NCBI GenBank assembly: GCA_044235645.1
Contig: JBIIHQ010000003.1
Span: 257,262-321,261 of the forward strand
DNA length: 64,000 bases
Origin: OMIW01 sp044235645
Lineage (GTDB): Bacteria > Bdellovibrionota_C > UBA2361 > OMIW01
Direction of reading: 5' to 3'
The notes under the pieces are model-generated. The model was not told the origin of the DNA. It ran no database searches and saw only the letters and a program-made list of their open reading frames with translations. The position numbers were made by a program, and so were the translations under genes. This document shows positions 54,074-61,755 of the stretch, piece after piece (positions within the stretch are counted from its first letter, which is position 1; each line of letters opens with the position of its first letter).

Positions 54074-55102
54074 TCACCCCCGCAGCCGCAACGCCACACC
54101 CACCAATCCCATCATCACTGGCACCTCGACCAGTGGTCCTATCACCGCCGCAAACGCAGCCCCTGAGTTAATCCCAAAGACTGCTATGGCCACCGCTATC
54201 GCCAATTCGAAGTTATTACTCGATGCCGTAAACGAAACGGTGCAACACCGCTGGTATTCGATACCAAGACGCCTCGTTATGAAAAATGTCCCCATAAACA
54301 TCAGAACAAAGAAGACGACAAGTGGAATCGCAATCGTCACCACATCGGATGGAATAGAGAGAATGAGCCGCCCCTTCATGCTGAACATCACGACAATCGT
54401 GAAGAGAAGAGCGAAGAGAGTCAGAAGACCGAGTCGCGGGAGAAACCGTTCGCGATACCACTCCTCTGAAACAAGTCGAAGCATCACCGCGCGCGTCAGA
54501 TATCCGGCACCACAGGGAATCCCCAGATATACGGCGACACTCTGCGCTATCTCCGACATTGAGACGGGTACAATAACTGAGGAAAGCCCAAAGAGCCCCG
54601 GTAAGACGGTTAAAAATAGGTACGCATATACGCCGAAGAAAAGCACCTGAAAGAGCGCGTTAAATGCCACTAAACCCGCTGCGTACTCAGCCGAACCTTT
54701 GGCAATATCGTTCCATACAATCACCATGGCAATACACGGTGCGATACCTACCAGGATAAGACCCGCCATGTACTCAGGATTATGGGGAACGAAGGTGATG
54801 GCGAGAAGAAACATTACCATCGGAGCAACGAGCCAATTGAGCACAAAGGCAAGACCAAAAACCTGCCTATCGCGAAACACTCGTGGCAGATCCTCGTATC
54901 GAACCTTTGCAAACGGCGGATACATCATGACGATTAACCCCATCGCGATCGGGATGTTCGTCGTGCCTACCTGAAAGCTCTGAATAAGCTTCTCAACCGC
55001 GGGAAAGAGATACCCCATTCCGATGCCCAGCATCATCGCAGCAAGGATCCACACCGTGAGATATCGCTCGAGAAAGGGAAGTGCGTGCGAACGTTCCGTC
55101 AT
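54074..55102 (-). CDS. Acr3-type arsenite efflux transporter
   Basis: A 342-residue Acr3 (ArsB-III) arsenite permease with ten predicted membrane spans. ERYLTVWILAAMMLGIGMGY is the family start. VLNWLVAPMVMFLLAI, LILVGIAPCIAMVIVWNDIA with the conserved Cys (Cys in A-P-C-x-x-M-V), the QVLFFGVYAYLF span, TASSNNFELAIAVAIAVFG and GPLVEVPVMMGLV are typical. It exports As(III) from the cytoplasm. It overlaps arsC (ATGA) and GGAGG lies before the ATG, within the arsRC-acr3 operon. Confidence 0.94.
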   Translation of the reverse strand: MTERSHALPFLERYLTVWILAAMMLGIGMGYLFPAVEKLIQSFQVGTTNIPIAMGLIVMMYPPFAKVRYEDLPRVFRDRQVFGLAFVLNWLVAPMVMFLLAITFVPHNPEYMAGLILVGIAPCIAMVIVWNDIAKGSAEYAAGLVAFNALFQVLFFGVYAYLFLTVLPGLFGLSSVIVPVSMSEIAQSVAVYLGIPCGAGYLTRAVMLRLVSEEWYRERFLPRLGLLTLFALLFTIVVMFSMKGRLILSIPSDVVTIAIPLVVFFVLMFMGTFFITRRLGIEYQRCCTVSFTASSNNFELAIAVAIAVFGINSGAAFAAVIGPLVEVPVMMGLVGVALRLRG

Positions 55103-55599
55103 ATTTCCTCCAATTCAGCAATAGCACGACGCATCTGCGCCTCATCAAATGATTCAAGTGGCAATCCCGCGAGCGCCTCGACCCGTCGCTGCAAGCCCAC
55201 GAACACCTCTCGAAATGCTCGCCGTTTTTCCTCAGATCCCCCGACCACTCGAGATGGATCAGCGAATGCCCAGTGGGCTTGCACGGGCCTTCCCACCCAC
55301 ACTGGACACACCTCACCCGCTGCTCCGTCGCACACCGTGATTACCATATCCATCGAAGGGGCATCCTGAGCGGCAAATTCATCCCAACTCTTTGACCGTA
55401 ATCGTTCAGTCGGAAATCCCTCTTGTATCGCTATCTCGTGGGCGAGGGGATGGACGACACCACTCGGTAATGCTCCCGCCGAATATCCCACGAACTTTCC
55501 CCCGCTAGCAGTGCTCGCGGCTACTTCACCCAAAATTGAGCGAGCAGAATTATGCGTGCACAAAAACAACATAGAAAACTGCTTCATCGCTACTGTCAT
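55099..55599 (-). CDS. arsC: arsenate reductase ArsC, low-molecular-weight phosphatase family
   Basis: A 166-residue LMW-PTP-like arsenate reductase (thioredoxin-type, as in Staphylococcus pI258). MLFLCTHNSARSILGE contains the nucleophile Cys14 in C-T-H-N-S-A-R-S (C-x5-R loop), the general acid region is ITVCDGAAGEVCPVW with two more cysteines (redox relay), and AHWAFADPSRVVG is the family C-terminal part. It reduces arsenate to arsenite for Acr3. The ATG overlaps the arsR TGA, and the stop overlaps the acr3 ATG. Confidence 0.92.
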   Translation of the reverse strand: MTVAMKQFSMLFLCTHNSARSILGEVAASTASGGKFVGYSAGALPSGVVHPLAHEIAIQEGFPTERLRSKSWDEFAAQDAPSMDMVITVCDGAAGEVCPVWVGRPVQAHWAFADPSRVVGGSEEKRRAFREVFVGLQRRVEALAGLPLESFDEAQMRRAIAELEEI

Positions 55600-55946
55600 A
55601 AATCCCCCACTCCGCTCCTCCGTTTTCGGGGTGAATTCGCATCAACCCCATCCCCACACCTTTTTCCGCCACAACAGTTCTGCAATAAAAATCCCATCAC
55701 CCCCTCAATCGTTTCCGGACGGGGACGATAGATGAGATTCCGCCCTTCACGCTGAACTGAGACCAAGTGCGCGGCCAAGAGCTCTTTAAGGTGAAACGAC
55801 AAGGTAGCTCCCGGAATCCCCAACGCCTCACTGATCTCAAGAGGCCGAATACCCGACGCTCCATGCTCAACGATAAGCCGAAATACACCGAGGCGATTTA
55901 CCTGTCCAAGAGCAAGAAGAACCTGAATGACCTGATTTGTTTCCAT
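55596..55946 (-). CDS. arsR: ArsR-family transcriptional repressor
   Basis: A 116-residue winged-helix regulator. The HTH is PLEISEALGIPGATLSFHLK. There is no arsenite-binding C-V-C in the recognition helix; instead a C-terminal cluster NCCGGKRCGDG resembles the distal-Cys type of ArsR proteins that bind As(III) through an C-C...C set (known from Acidithiobacillus). The start at 55946 (METNQVIQVLL) removes a 16-residue unsupported extension. It heads the arsRC-acr3 operon. TATACT followed by TTTGATAATT just upstream of its ATG is a plausible -10 and operator. Confidence 0.88.
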   Translation of the reverse strand: METNQVIQVLLALGQVNRLGVFRLIVEHGASGIRPLEISEALGIPGATLSFHLKELLAAHLVSVQREGRNLIYRPRPETIEGVMGFLLQNCCGGKRCGDGVDANSPRKRRSGVGDL

Positions 55947-56084
55947 GGTTCCACAATTATCAAAGTATAATTCTGAAGGCAAGGAAGAAAGCACAAGAAA
56001 TGTTCAAATATGAGTTGATTTTACCGAGAATTGGCCGACCTCCGCTCAATATCGCAGCGTGCCTTCAACCGAAAACGAGACAAA

Positions 56085-56113
56085 TTGAGTCGACAACAGG
56101 ACTCTGATAAACT
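56085..56113 (+). promoter_or_regulatory. possible promoter of the 266-residue orphan gene
   Basis: TTGAGT (56085-56090), a 17-base spacer and TAAACT (56108-56113), four of six matches each. AGGA lies 8 bases before the ATG at 56135. Confidence 0.4.
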
Positions 56114-56134
56114 AACGCGGTTAGGATTTTAATC

Positions 56135-56935
56135 ATGAGTCAGGGCTTCGAACACACCCTCGAGGAGATCTCGGAGGGCCTTCGTCAGCTCCCACGGATC
56201 GATAAACCTTTTGGCCCCGATGAAATCGGGAGGTGGACTAGGCAGGTCTCAGCTCACCTTGCCGACCTCATAGGAAAGGTCGATTACCCCCAAAAACCAA
56301 AAATTTGGGATTGGTGGAGAGACGAGGAGGAGGTTGAGCACTTCATCTGTGAGCTGGGCTTTGCGCTTCAGCATCTGGATGACCGTTTTTCCCGCCAAGC
56401 CCTCACCTTCGTTGTAGGTTCTGGCCTCGGGCACTCTCTCAAGGAGAGGGTGGTTCATGAGCTCGTGGACCGTTTCCACGATCGGCTGGTATACCGGGAG
56501 GCTCACCAGCCGTTCGAAGCGAGCGAGCCTGTTAAGTGGAATCGTTGGATCTACATCGGACTCCCTTCGTCGACGACCCCTTATGGCGTCGGCACCCTGC
56601 GGTTCTCCGGGTGTTTCGGTGATAACGCTTCCGATGGCGTTGCGTCGCTTATTGAAAAATGGCGACCTCATCACATGGCCCAAACGGACCTAATCGTCGA
56701 GGGCTCCCCCTCAGACTTTCGGGCCGCGATGGAGGTCGGTCCACTCCCAGGTGGGATTCGACTTAACGGCGCTCCAAAGGACCCCGTGATCTGGATAGAC
56801 GCCGTTCCCCCGGAATGGTTGCGGGAGAAAAATCTCTCGACCTATCCCCATATTCGGGCGGTCGCGACGGGTGAACTTTTCCTGATTGATGGTCAGGGCC
56901 TTGACTCAGCCATCAGGGAACATATGGTGGGATAA
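56135..56935 (+). CDS. uncharacterised protein, 266 residues
   Basis: A soluble protein not recognised. Visible blocks: HLADLIGKVDYPQKPKIWDWWRDEEE (Trp-rich), FALQHLDDRFSRQALTF, then WIYIGLPSSTTPYGVGTL and a possible small beta domain VIWIDAVPPEWLREKNLSTYP. It has its own weak promoter and a strong terminator, so it is a monocistronic unit next to the arsenic operon. No transmembrane segment or signal peptide is seen. Confidence 0.65.
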   Translation: MSQGFEHTLEEISEGLRQLPRIDKPFGPDEIGRWTRQVSAHLADLIGKVDYPQKPKIWDWWRDEEEVEHFICELGFALQHLDDRFSRQALTFVVGSGLGHSLKERVVHELVDRFHDRLVYREAHQPFEASEPVKWNRWIYIGLPSSTTPYGVGTLRFSGCFGDNASDGVASLIEKWRPHHMAQTDLIVEGSPSDFRAAMEVGPLPGGIRLNGAPKDPVIWIDAVPPEWLREKNLSTYPHIRAVATGELFLIDGQGLDSAIREHMVG

Positions 56936-56991
56936 TCCGCCATCACCTGACACCTGCTCTGGAACCCAAGACGAACCTAAGGTTGCTTTCT

Positions 56992-57024
56992 GGCCGTCCC
57001 CCTCGAGGACGGCCGTTTCTTTTT
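56992..57024 (+). terminator. intrinsic terminator
   Basis: Stem GGCCGTCC (56992-56999) pairs with GGACGGCC (57007-57014) around a 7-base loop, followed by GTTTCTTTTT. It ends the orphan gene; the glmS gene comes from the other side without a T run of its own. Confidence 0.85.
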
Positions 57025-57055
57025 GCGGATTATCCGACTAACACATTCTCCCTAC

Positions 57056-58903
57056 CTACTCCACCGTCACACTCTTCGCCAAATTTCGGGGCTGATCAAT
57101 ATCATGCCCGCGCCGTTCCGCTATCCAGTACCCGAGAAGATGCATTGGAACCGCAGTCAAGAACGGCTGTATGAGAGTTGGGACGTGAGGAAGTCCGATA
57201 AAATGCTCTGAGAGCGCTTGCAGCTCTGAATCTCCCTCCATCCCCACCGCCAGAATCTTTCCTCCTCGAGCACGAATTTCAGCGATGTTGCTTATAGTCT
57301 TTTCAAAGTAGCCATCGCGCGGAGCGAGCACCACCGTAGTGAGATCTCCATCGATCAACGCAATCGGCCCATGCTTCATCTCCCCTCCTGCGTACGCTTC
57401 AGCGAACAGATAGGCGAGCTCCTTTACTTTGAGAGCTCCTTCGCATGCGACTGGCCATTGAGGACCACGACCGATAAAGCTCAAGGCTGGGACACGATAT
57501 ATCTTGTCAGAGATACTCTTCACCTCATCCGATACCGAAAGGGCCTGCTCAACATACGTTGGTGCAAGGAGCAGCTCGGATGCATGCTGAGCAAGCATCG
57601 GGCCCGAAATTGATTCCTGCTCTTGCGCGATCGCCAGCCCGAGCAAAAAGAGGGCAGACATCTGAGCAGAGAACGCCTTAGTGCTCGCCACGCCAACCTC
57701 AGGGCCAGCCATCAGCCGACACTCTGCGTGACTCGCCAATCCAATCGAACTGCCCTGAGCATTGACAATCGCAAGCCCCCGAGCACCCCGATCTATCGCG
57801 TGACGCATCGCAAAGAGGGTGTCGATGGTCTCCCCACTCTGTGAGATCGCAACCGTCAACGTCCCCTCACGCACGGTGCTCGCTCGATAACGATACTCAC
57901 TCGCGAGATCAGTCTCAACTGAAATGCCCGTCAACTGTTCGATAACATATCGCCCAACCTGCGCCGCATAAAAACTAGTACCACACGCGATTAACTGAAT
58001 CCGATTCACCGACCCCAGATCAAGTGCTTCAAATCCCGACCGTGCTAGATCAACCGGTCGCTCGCTCGCACTCAAGCGCCCCGCAAGGGTCTCCCTGATC
58101 GCGACAGGGTGCTCGTGAATCTCCTTCAACATGTAGTGAGCAAATCCACCTTTATCAAGCATCTCAGCCGACCAGTTCGCCTCGAAAAATTCCCGGCTTA
58201 GGGGATTTCCACTCTGATCAACAATAGCGATCCGCTCCCCGTCGAGCACCGCGATATCACCATCCTGCAGCATCAACACATCGCTCGTGTGTTCAACGAG
58301 AGCCGCGATACCGCTGGCAAGATAATTTTCCCCCTTCCCACGACCGAGCGCCAGAGGCGAGCCCTGCTTGGCGGCGTACAATACCCCCGGCGTGTCTTCA
58401 CACAAAATTGCAAACGCATACGCCCCTTTCAATTCGCGTACCGTCCGAACCAGTGCGCGCGTCATCCGCTCTTGAGGAGAACCATCCGCCTCCTGCCGAT
58501 ACCACCTATGCAACAGATGGACAGCAACTTCAGTGTCCGTTTCACTTAAAAACTGATAGCCATCTCGCTCAAGCCGGACCCGCAATACCGCATGATTTTC
58601 GATGATACCATTGTGCAGAAGGGTTATCGGGCCCGATTGATGCGGATGAGCATTTACTGACGAGGGGCGCCCATGAGTCGCCCATCGCGTGTGTCCTATT
58701 CCCGCGGAGGCTCGCTCAGGAAGCTCCCCGAGCAACCGTTCAAGCGCCGACAACTTTCCTTCGGCCTTAACAACCTTGATCCCCCCCTCTGCCGCCATCG
58801 CGATTCCCGCTGAATCGTACCCGCGGTACTCGAGCCGCTTGAGACCGTTAAAAAGAAATTGTGGTGTCGCACCTTTGCCGACGTACCCGATGACTCCACA
58901 CAT
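57056..58903 (-). CDS. glmS: glutamine--fructose-6-phosphate aminotransferase GlmS
   Basis: A 615-residue class II amidotransferase that makes glucosamine-6-phosphate, the first step to UDP-GlcNAc. CGVIGYVGKGATPQF holds the nucleophile Cys directly after Met1; GIGHTRWATHGRPS and GPITLLHNGIIENH are glutaminase signatures; CGTSFYAAQVGRY and SQSGETIDTLFAMRHAIDRG belong to the two SIS isomerase domains, and QPRNLAKSVTVE is the conserved C-terminus. The start at 58903 puts the Cys at position 2; the longer frame has an extra 10 residues. No glmS ribozyme was seen upstream. Confidence 0.97.
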   Translation of the reverse strand: MCGVIGYVGKGATPQFLFNGLKRLEYRGYDSAGIAMAAEGGIKVVKAEGKLSALERLLGELPERASAGIGHTRWATHGRPSSVNAHPHQSGPITLLHNGIIENHAVLRVRLERDGYQFLSETDTEVAVHLLHRWYRQEADGSPQERMTRALVRTVRELKGAYAFAILCEDTPGVLYAAKQGSPLALGRGKGENYLASGIAALVEHTSDVLMLQDGDIAVLDGERIAIVDQSGNPLSREFFEANWSAEMLDKGGFAHYMLKEIHEHPVAIRETLAGRLSASERPVDLARSGFEALDLGSVNRIQLIACGTSFYAAQVGRYVIEQLTGISVETDLASEYRYRASTVREGTLTVAISQSGETIDTLFAMRHAIDRGARGLAIVNAQGSSIGLASHAECRLMAGPEVGVASTKAFSAQMSALFLLGLAIAQEQESISGPMLAQHASELLLAPTYVEQALSVSDEVKSISDKIYRVPALSFIGRGPQWPVACEGALKVKELAYLFAEAYAGGEMKHGPIALIDGDLTTVVLAPRDGYFEKTISNIAEIRARGGKILAVGMEGDSELQALSEHFIGLPHVPTLIQPFLTAVPMHLLGYWIAERRGHDIDQPRNLAKSVTVE

Positions 58904-59434
58904 AGCGCCCCCCGCACACGGAAATAAGTCCACCCATTACGCTGTACAATCCGTACCAGATTGTCCACCGTATTCTAAACGACCAAAAGATGTACGGAGA
59001 ATGTGAAAGAAAGAGCGCACTCCGAAGCGTCGGCACAGAAAAAGATGCACTCCGCTGAGGAGGCGATAGGGGCGATCAACGCAGACCCCACGTATCGTGA
59101 AGACCACCAAAAAAACCAATACCCACCGGCCAGCTTCTCTCCTCACATTTCGAGAGGGCTTTCGCTGGTCCCGTCCGAGAAGGGGCTCTCCTCCGAAGCA
59201 TCCGCCGAATATTTCGATAACTTCGTCCTCGTCACCATCGAACCGCAGGGATATGAGACGTTCTTCTCCCCGATTATCGGTGCTACCGATCACCTCTGCA
59301 GCGGTTTCGACGGCCCGGCGCTTATTCTCTCATTTCTCTGATCTTCACTATCTATCTTTTAAGCCTTTCCTTCACACCTCCTACCCCCTTTATCTCACCC
59401 TACATCCAGCCCCCTCTTAGATCAATACAATCCG
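58904..59434. other. 531-bp region with no confident gene
   Basis: Overlapping frames on both strands (59003-59341 plus, 58937-59293 minus) have no recognisable domain and strongly biased Ser/Arg composition; I could not decide whether one is coding. No terminator or repeat is clear. Confidence 0.35.
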
Positions 59435-60118
59435 CTACACCCCTTCCTGGAACAATAGATGTTCCAACCCAAACACCAGCGAATCAAGCTGTGGCGCCAT
59501 ACGACACGCCAGCGTTACCCCCGGCATAAAACAGGACCGATCAATCGAATCGTGCACTATTGTCAACGATTCTCCCGGCCCCCCAAAGAGGACCCGTTGA
59601 TGCGCAACATATCCGGGAAGCCGTACTGAATGAATCGGCGGCTCACTCCCCAAAACCTCCGCCATTAGCTCCGCCGTCCGCTTTGCCGTCCCCGAAGGAG
59701 CATCCTTTTTTTGCGGGTGGTGCAGCTCGATAATTTCAGCCGCCCCGAGGTGCTTCGCACAAAGCTGCGCCATCTTCATCATCAACACCGCACCAACTGA
59801 GAAATTTGGCGCAACCACACCGCCGAGCCCTCGCTCCGCAGCTAGCATCCGGAGCTGCTCGAACATACGGTGATCAAATCCACTCGTCCCAATCACCGGC
59901 CGCGACCCCGCCTCAAGAATAAGGCGCCCATGCTCAAAACCTAAACCCGCAACGGTAAAATCAACCGTTACCTGAGGACGATGGTCACGCAACGCCCCTA
60001 CGATATCGTCCCCCCTATCGAGGGCCGCGACTAAACACAGTTCAGGGTCTTGCCTAATTGCCTCGACCGAATACCGCCCCATCGAACCGAGTGCACCCAC
60101 GACCGCTACCGTTATCAT
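59435..60118 (-). CDS. dapB: 4-hydroxy-tetrahydrodipicolinate reductase DapB
   Basis: A 227-residue lysine/diaminopimelate pathway enzyme that reduces HTPA with NAD(P)H. VAVVGALGSMGRYSVEAI is the G-x-x-G-x-M-G nucleotide motif (slightly variant with S for R at one spot), VTVDFTVAGLGFEHGRLILE the D-F-[ST] motif, APNFSVGAVLMMKM and ELHHPQKKDAPSGTAKRTAEL carry the catalytic His/Lys. Slightly short compared with E. coli DapB (273). GAGGTGAG precedes the ATG at 60118. It supplies diaminopimelate for peptidoglycan, a fit with glmS and anmK in the window. Confidence 0.95.
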   Translation of the reverse strand: MITVAVVGALGSMGRYSVEAIRQDPELCLVAALDRGDDIVGALRDHRPQVTVDFTVAGLGFEHGRLILEAGSRPVIGTSGFDHRMFEQLRMLAAERGLGGVVAPNFSVGAVLMMKMAQLCAKHLGAAEIIELHHPQKKDAPSGTAKRTAELMAEVLGSEPPIHSVRLPGYVAHQRVLFGGPGESLTIVHDSIDRSCFMPGVTLACRMAPQLDSLVFGLEHLLFQEGV

Positions 60119-60189
60119 GATCTCACCTCATCTGATACGTTTCCATCGCGGTTAAGCGAGGATCGTTTTATTGTGCGGAATAATCACGA

Positions 60190-60591
60190 TTACTCCTTTG
60201 CTGCCCCGTTGGTCCGCAACCACGCAACGACAGCGTCGGCATTCGCCTCACCTGCCAGCCGAGCGATCTCTTTACCGTCCTTCACCAGCAATACTGTCCC
60301 CTGCTCGTCGACCTTGTACCGCGCCAGGAGGTCCTCGTCCTTGTCAAAATCTATCTGGAATGCCGCAAGCTCGGGAACCGTATCGAGCGCCTTCTCAAGA
60401 GCAACATGGCCCTTCTTGCAAGACGGGCACCAGTCCGCAAATACCTCAACCACCACCAGCTTGCCCCCCGCCAACGCCTCCTGCACCTTCGCCTCTTCGT
60501 ACCGAACCAAGGTTCGCGCCCACGCATCGCCACCAAGCCCAATTATCGAAGCCACAACCCACGCGCCAAAACCCCGTATCCGCACCATCAT
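60190..60591 (-). CDS. exported thioredoxin-like protein
   Basis: A 133-residue protein with a short N-terminal hydrophobic segment (FGAWVVASIIGLGGDAWA) that looks like a signal peptide, then a thioredoxin domain with VVEVFADWCPSCKKGH (redox C-P-S-C) and TVLLVKDGKEIARLAGEANA. It probably works in the periplasm as a thiol reductase or in cytochrome c / DsbD-like electron transfer. The start at 60591 is set because GAGGACGAC precedes ATG-ATG; a longer frame extends into the tmRNA gene and is not supported. Confidence 0.85.
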   Translation of the reverse strand: MMVRIRGFGAWVVASIIGLGGDAWARTLVRYEEAKVQEALAGGKLVVVEVFADWCPSCKKGHVALEKALDTVPELAAFQIDFDKDEDLLARYKVDEQGTVLLVKDGKEIARLAGEANADAVVAWLRTNGAAKE

Positions 60592-60641
60592 GTCGTCCTC
60601 CACGTTATCAGCAACAATTTTGTGTTCAACCTCAAAATTTC

Positions 60642-60670
60642 TTGAATTATGCACTACCCAGCCCCATACT
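60642..60670 (+). promoter_or_regulatory. promoter of the tmRNA gene
   Basis: TTGAAT (60642-60647), a 17-base spacer and CATACT (60665-60670); the mature tmRNA 5' end lies 10 bases later. Confidence 0.6.
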
Positions 60671-60680
60671 GAAAGCGTAT

Positions 60681-61077
60681 GGGGGTGTCCCGGTTTCGAC
60701 GGGATTCTTCGCGGTTGTTGTAAGCACGTCCAGGGTCCGCTGGCCTGGTAAAAAAGCGGTAAAAACATCTGCAAACGCTGATGACTTCGCTCCTGCCTAC
60801 GCTGTAGCTTAATCGCTAAAGAAAGGTAGAGCACAAGAAGCCTACCCCACAAGGGTCAGCTTCGGTTCGTGACGGTGATGCTTGTACATCGTCCCGGGCC
60901 TCACTAACACAAGATCGCTCAGAGAGGTCGGCTCGCCTCCCTGCGTTAAACCAAAGAGTCTAGCGCCCCCCGATCCTGCCCTTCGGAGCAGTGGGTGTTA
61001 AATTAAAAGAACGGCTATGCGTGTAGAAAGCTTCGACCAAGGTTTCTCGGACAGGGGTTCGATTCCCCTCACCTCCA
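60681..61077 (+). ncRNA. ssrA: tmRNA (ssrA)
   Basis: A 397-base transfer-messenger RNA. The 5' end GGGGGTG pairs with CACCTCC at 61070-61076, CCCGGTTTCGACGGGATT is the conserved D-arm-like start, and the T-arm ACAGGGGTTCGATTCCCCT lies near the 3' end. The reading frame at 60771-60812 starts with GCA and gives the tag ANADDFAPAYAVA, ending in TAA; the AVA end fits the usual hydrophobic degradation signal. The 3' CCA is not encoded (discriminator A then TTT). It rescues stalled ribosomes with SmpB, which is not in the window. Confidence 0.96.
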
Positions 61078-61080
61078 TTT

Positions 61081-61277
61081 CTCCCATTCGGCATTCGAGC
61101 CCAGGGGGCTTCGCCCCCTCTCGCCGCTGATCGCGGCTTCACCCCCAGCGGTTCGAATCGGCGTATACCATGTCCAGTTTTTCCCGCTCGGCGCTCTGGC
61201 CCAGGGGGCGTTGCCCCCTCTGACCGCTGATCGCGACTTCACCCCCAGTGGTTCGAATCGGCGTATACCATGTCTAG
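61081..61277. repeat. two direct repeats of 100 bp after the tmRNA
   Basis: Copy 1 is 61081-61180 and copy 2 is 61181-61277, period exactly 100, with about 85 percent identity by direct counting. Each has a GGGGGC/GCCCCC hairpin and ends in GGTTCGAATCGGCGTATACCA, which looks like a tRNA T-arm plus CCA; the start of each (TTTCTCCC/TTTTTCCC) resembles the sequence following the tmRNA. They may be attachment-site remnants. Confidence 0.7.
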
Positions 61278-61755
61278 TGTACCCCCTATTCGAACTTGGC
61301 TTCGCCAAGATTCGAATGACGGCCAGCGATGTCGCTGGACAACCATCGGCCTGATCGGCCTCCTTCGGATTGCTCTGCGCGGTTTGAAGTGGCGGATACC
61401 AATTCCATTCGACTCCGGCTACAGGCCCTCGCTCATCGCTGGCCATTCCGACCCAAGACGAATGAACCCTGAGCGAGCGACAGCGAGTGGTACCCGTTGA
61501 TTTCCCGGCTGCAATAGTCAGCTGACCCTATCCTGTGGAGCTCATGCTTTTCATTTTGAAACTCTGCCGACTATTGACTCGAAGAATTTAAGGGGTGGCT
61601 CCCTCACGGGTCAGAGGGAAAGCGCCAAGGCGAGCTTTAAGATATCTATCCCAAGACCAACAGGAAAAAAAGGATCGGGACAGAGCAGGGGATACATCAA
61701 GGCCGAACCATCCTGAGATTGTTCGGCCTTGATGATCTGGTTTAATCAAAACGAT
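61278..61755. other. hairpin-rich region between the tmRNA repeats and katG
   Basis: No gene is seen. Palindromes include 61288-61317 (ATTCGAAcTTGGC / GCCAAGaTTCGAAT type with one bulge), CCAGCGA-TG-TCGCTGG at 61323-61338, and short direct repeats of ATCGGCCT. Confidence 0.4.
61696..61733. terminator. hairpin downstream of katG, possible terminator
   Basis: ATCAAGGCCGAAC (61696-61708) and GTTCGGCCTTGAT (61721-61733) form 13 perfect pairs around a 12-base loop, 22 bp after the katG stop. It has no good T run on either side, so termination is likely but not certain. Confidence 0.5.

Noticed and set aside
58937..59341. Overlapping frames on both strands upstream of glmS (112 and 118 codons)
   Set aside because: No domain, biased composition, no Shine-Dalgarno sequence; could not decide between strands.
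60592..60852. N-terminal extension of the thioredoxin-like gene
   Set aside because: It would run through the tmRNA promoter and gene; the ATG pair at 60586-60591 has a Shine-Dalgarno sequence.
60960..61446. Minus-strand frames over the tmRNA 3' end and the 100-bp repeats (reading GEGNRTPVR and similar)
   Set aside because: They are translations of tmRNA and repeat sequence, a common artefact near tRNA-like genes.
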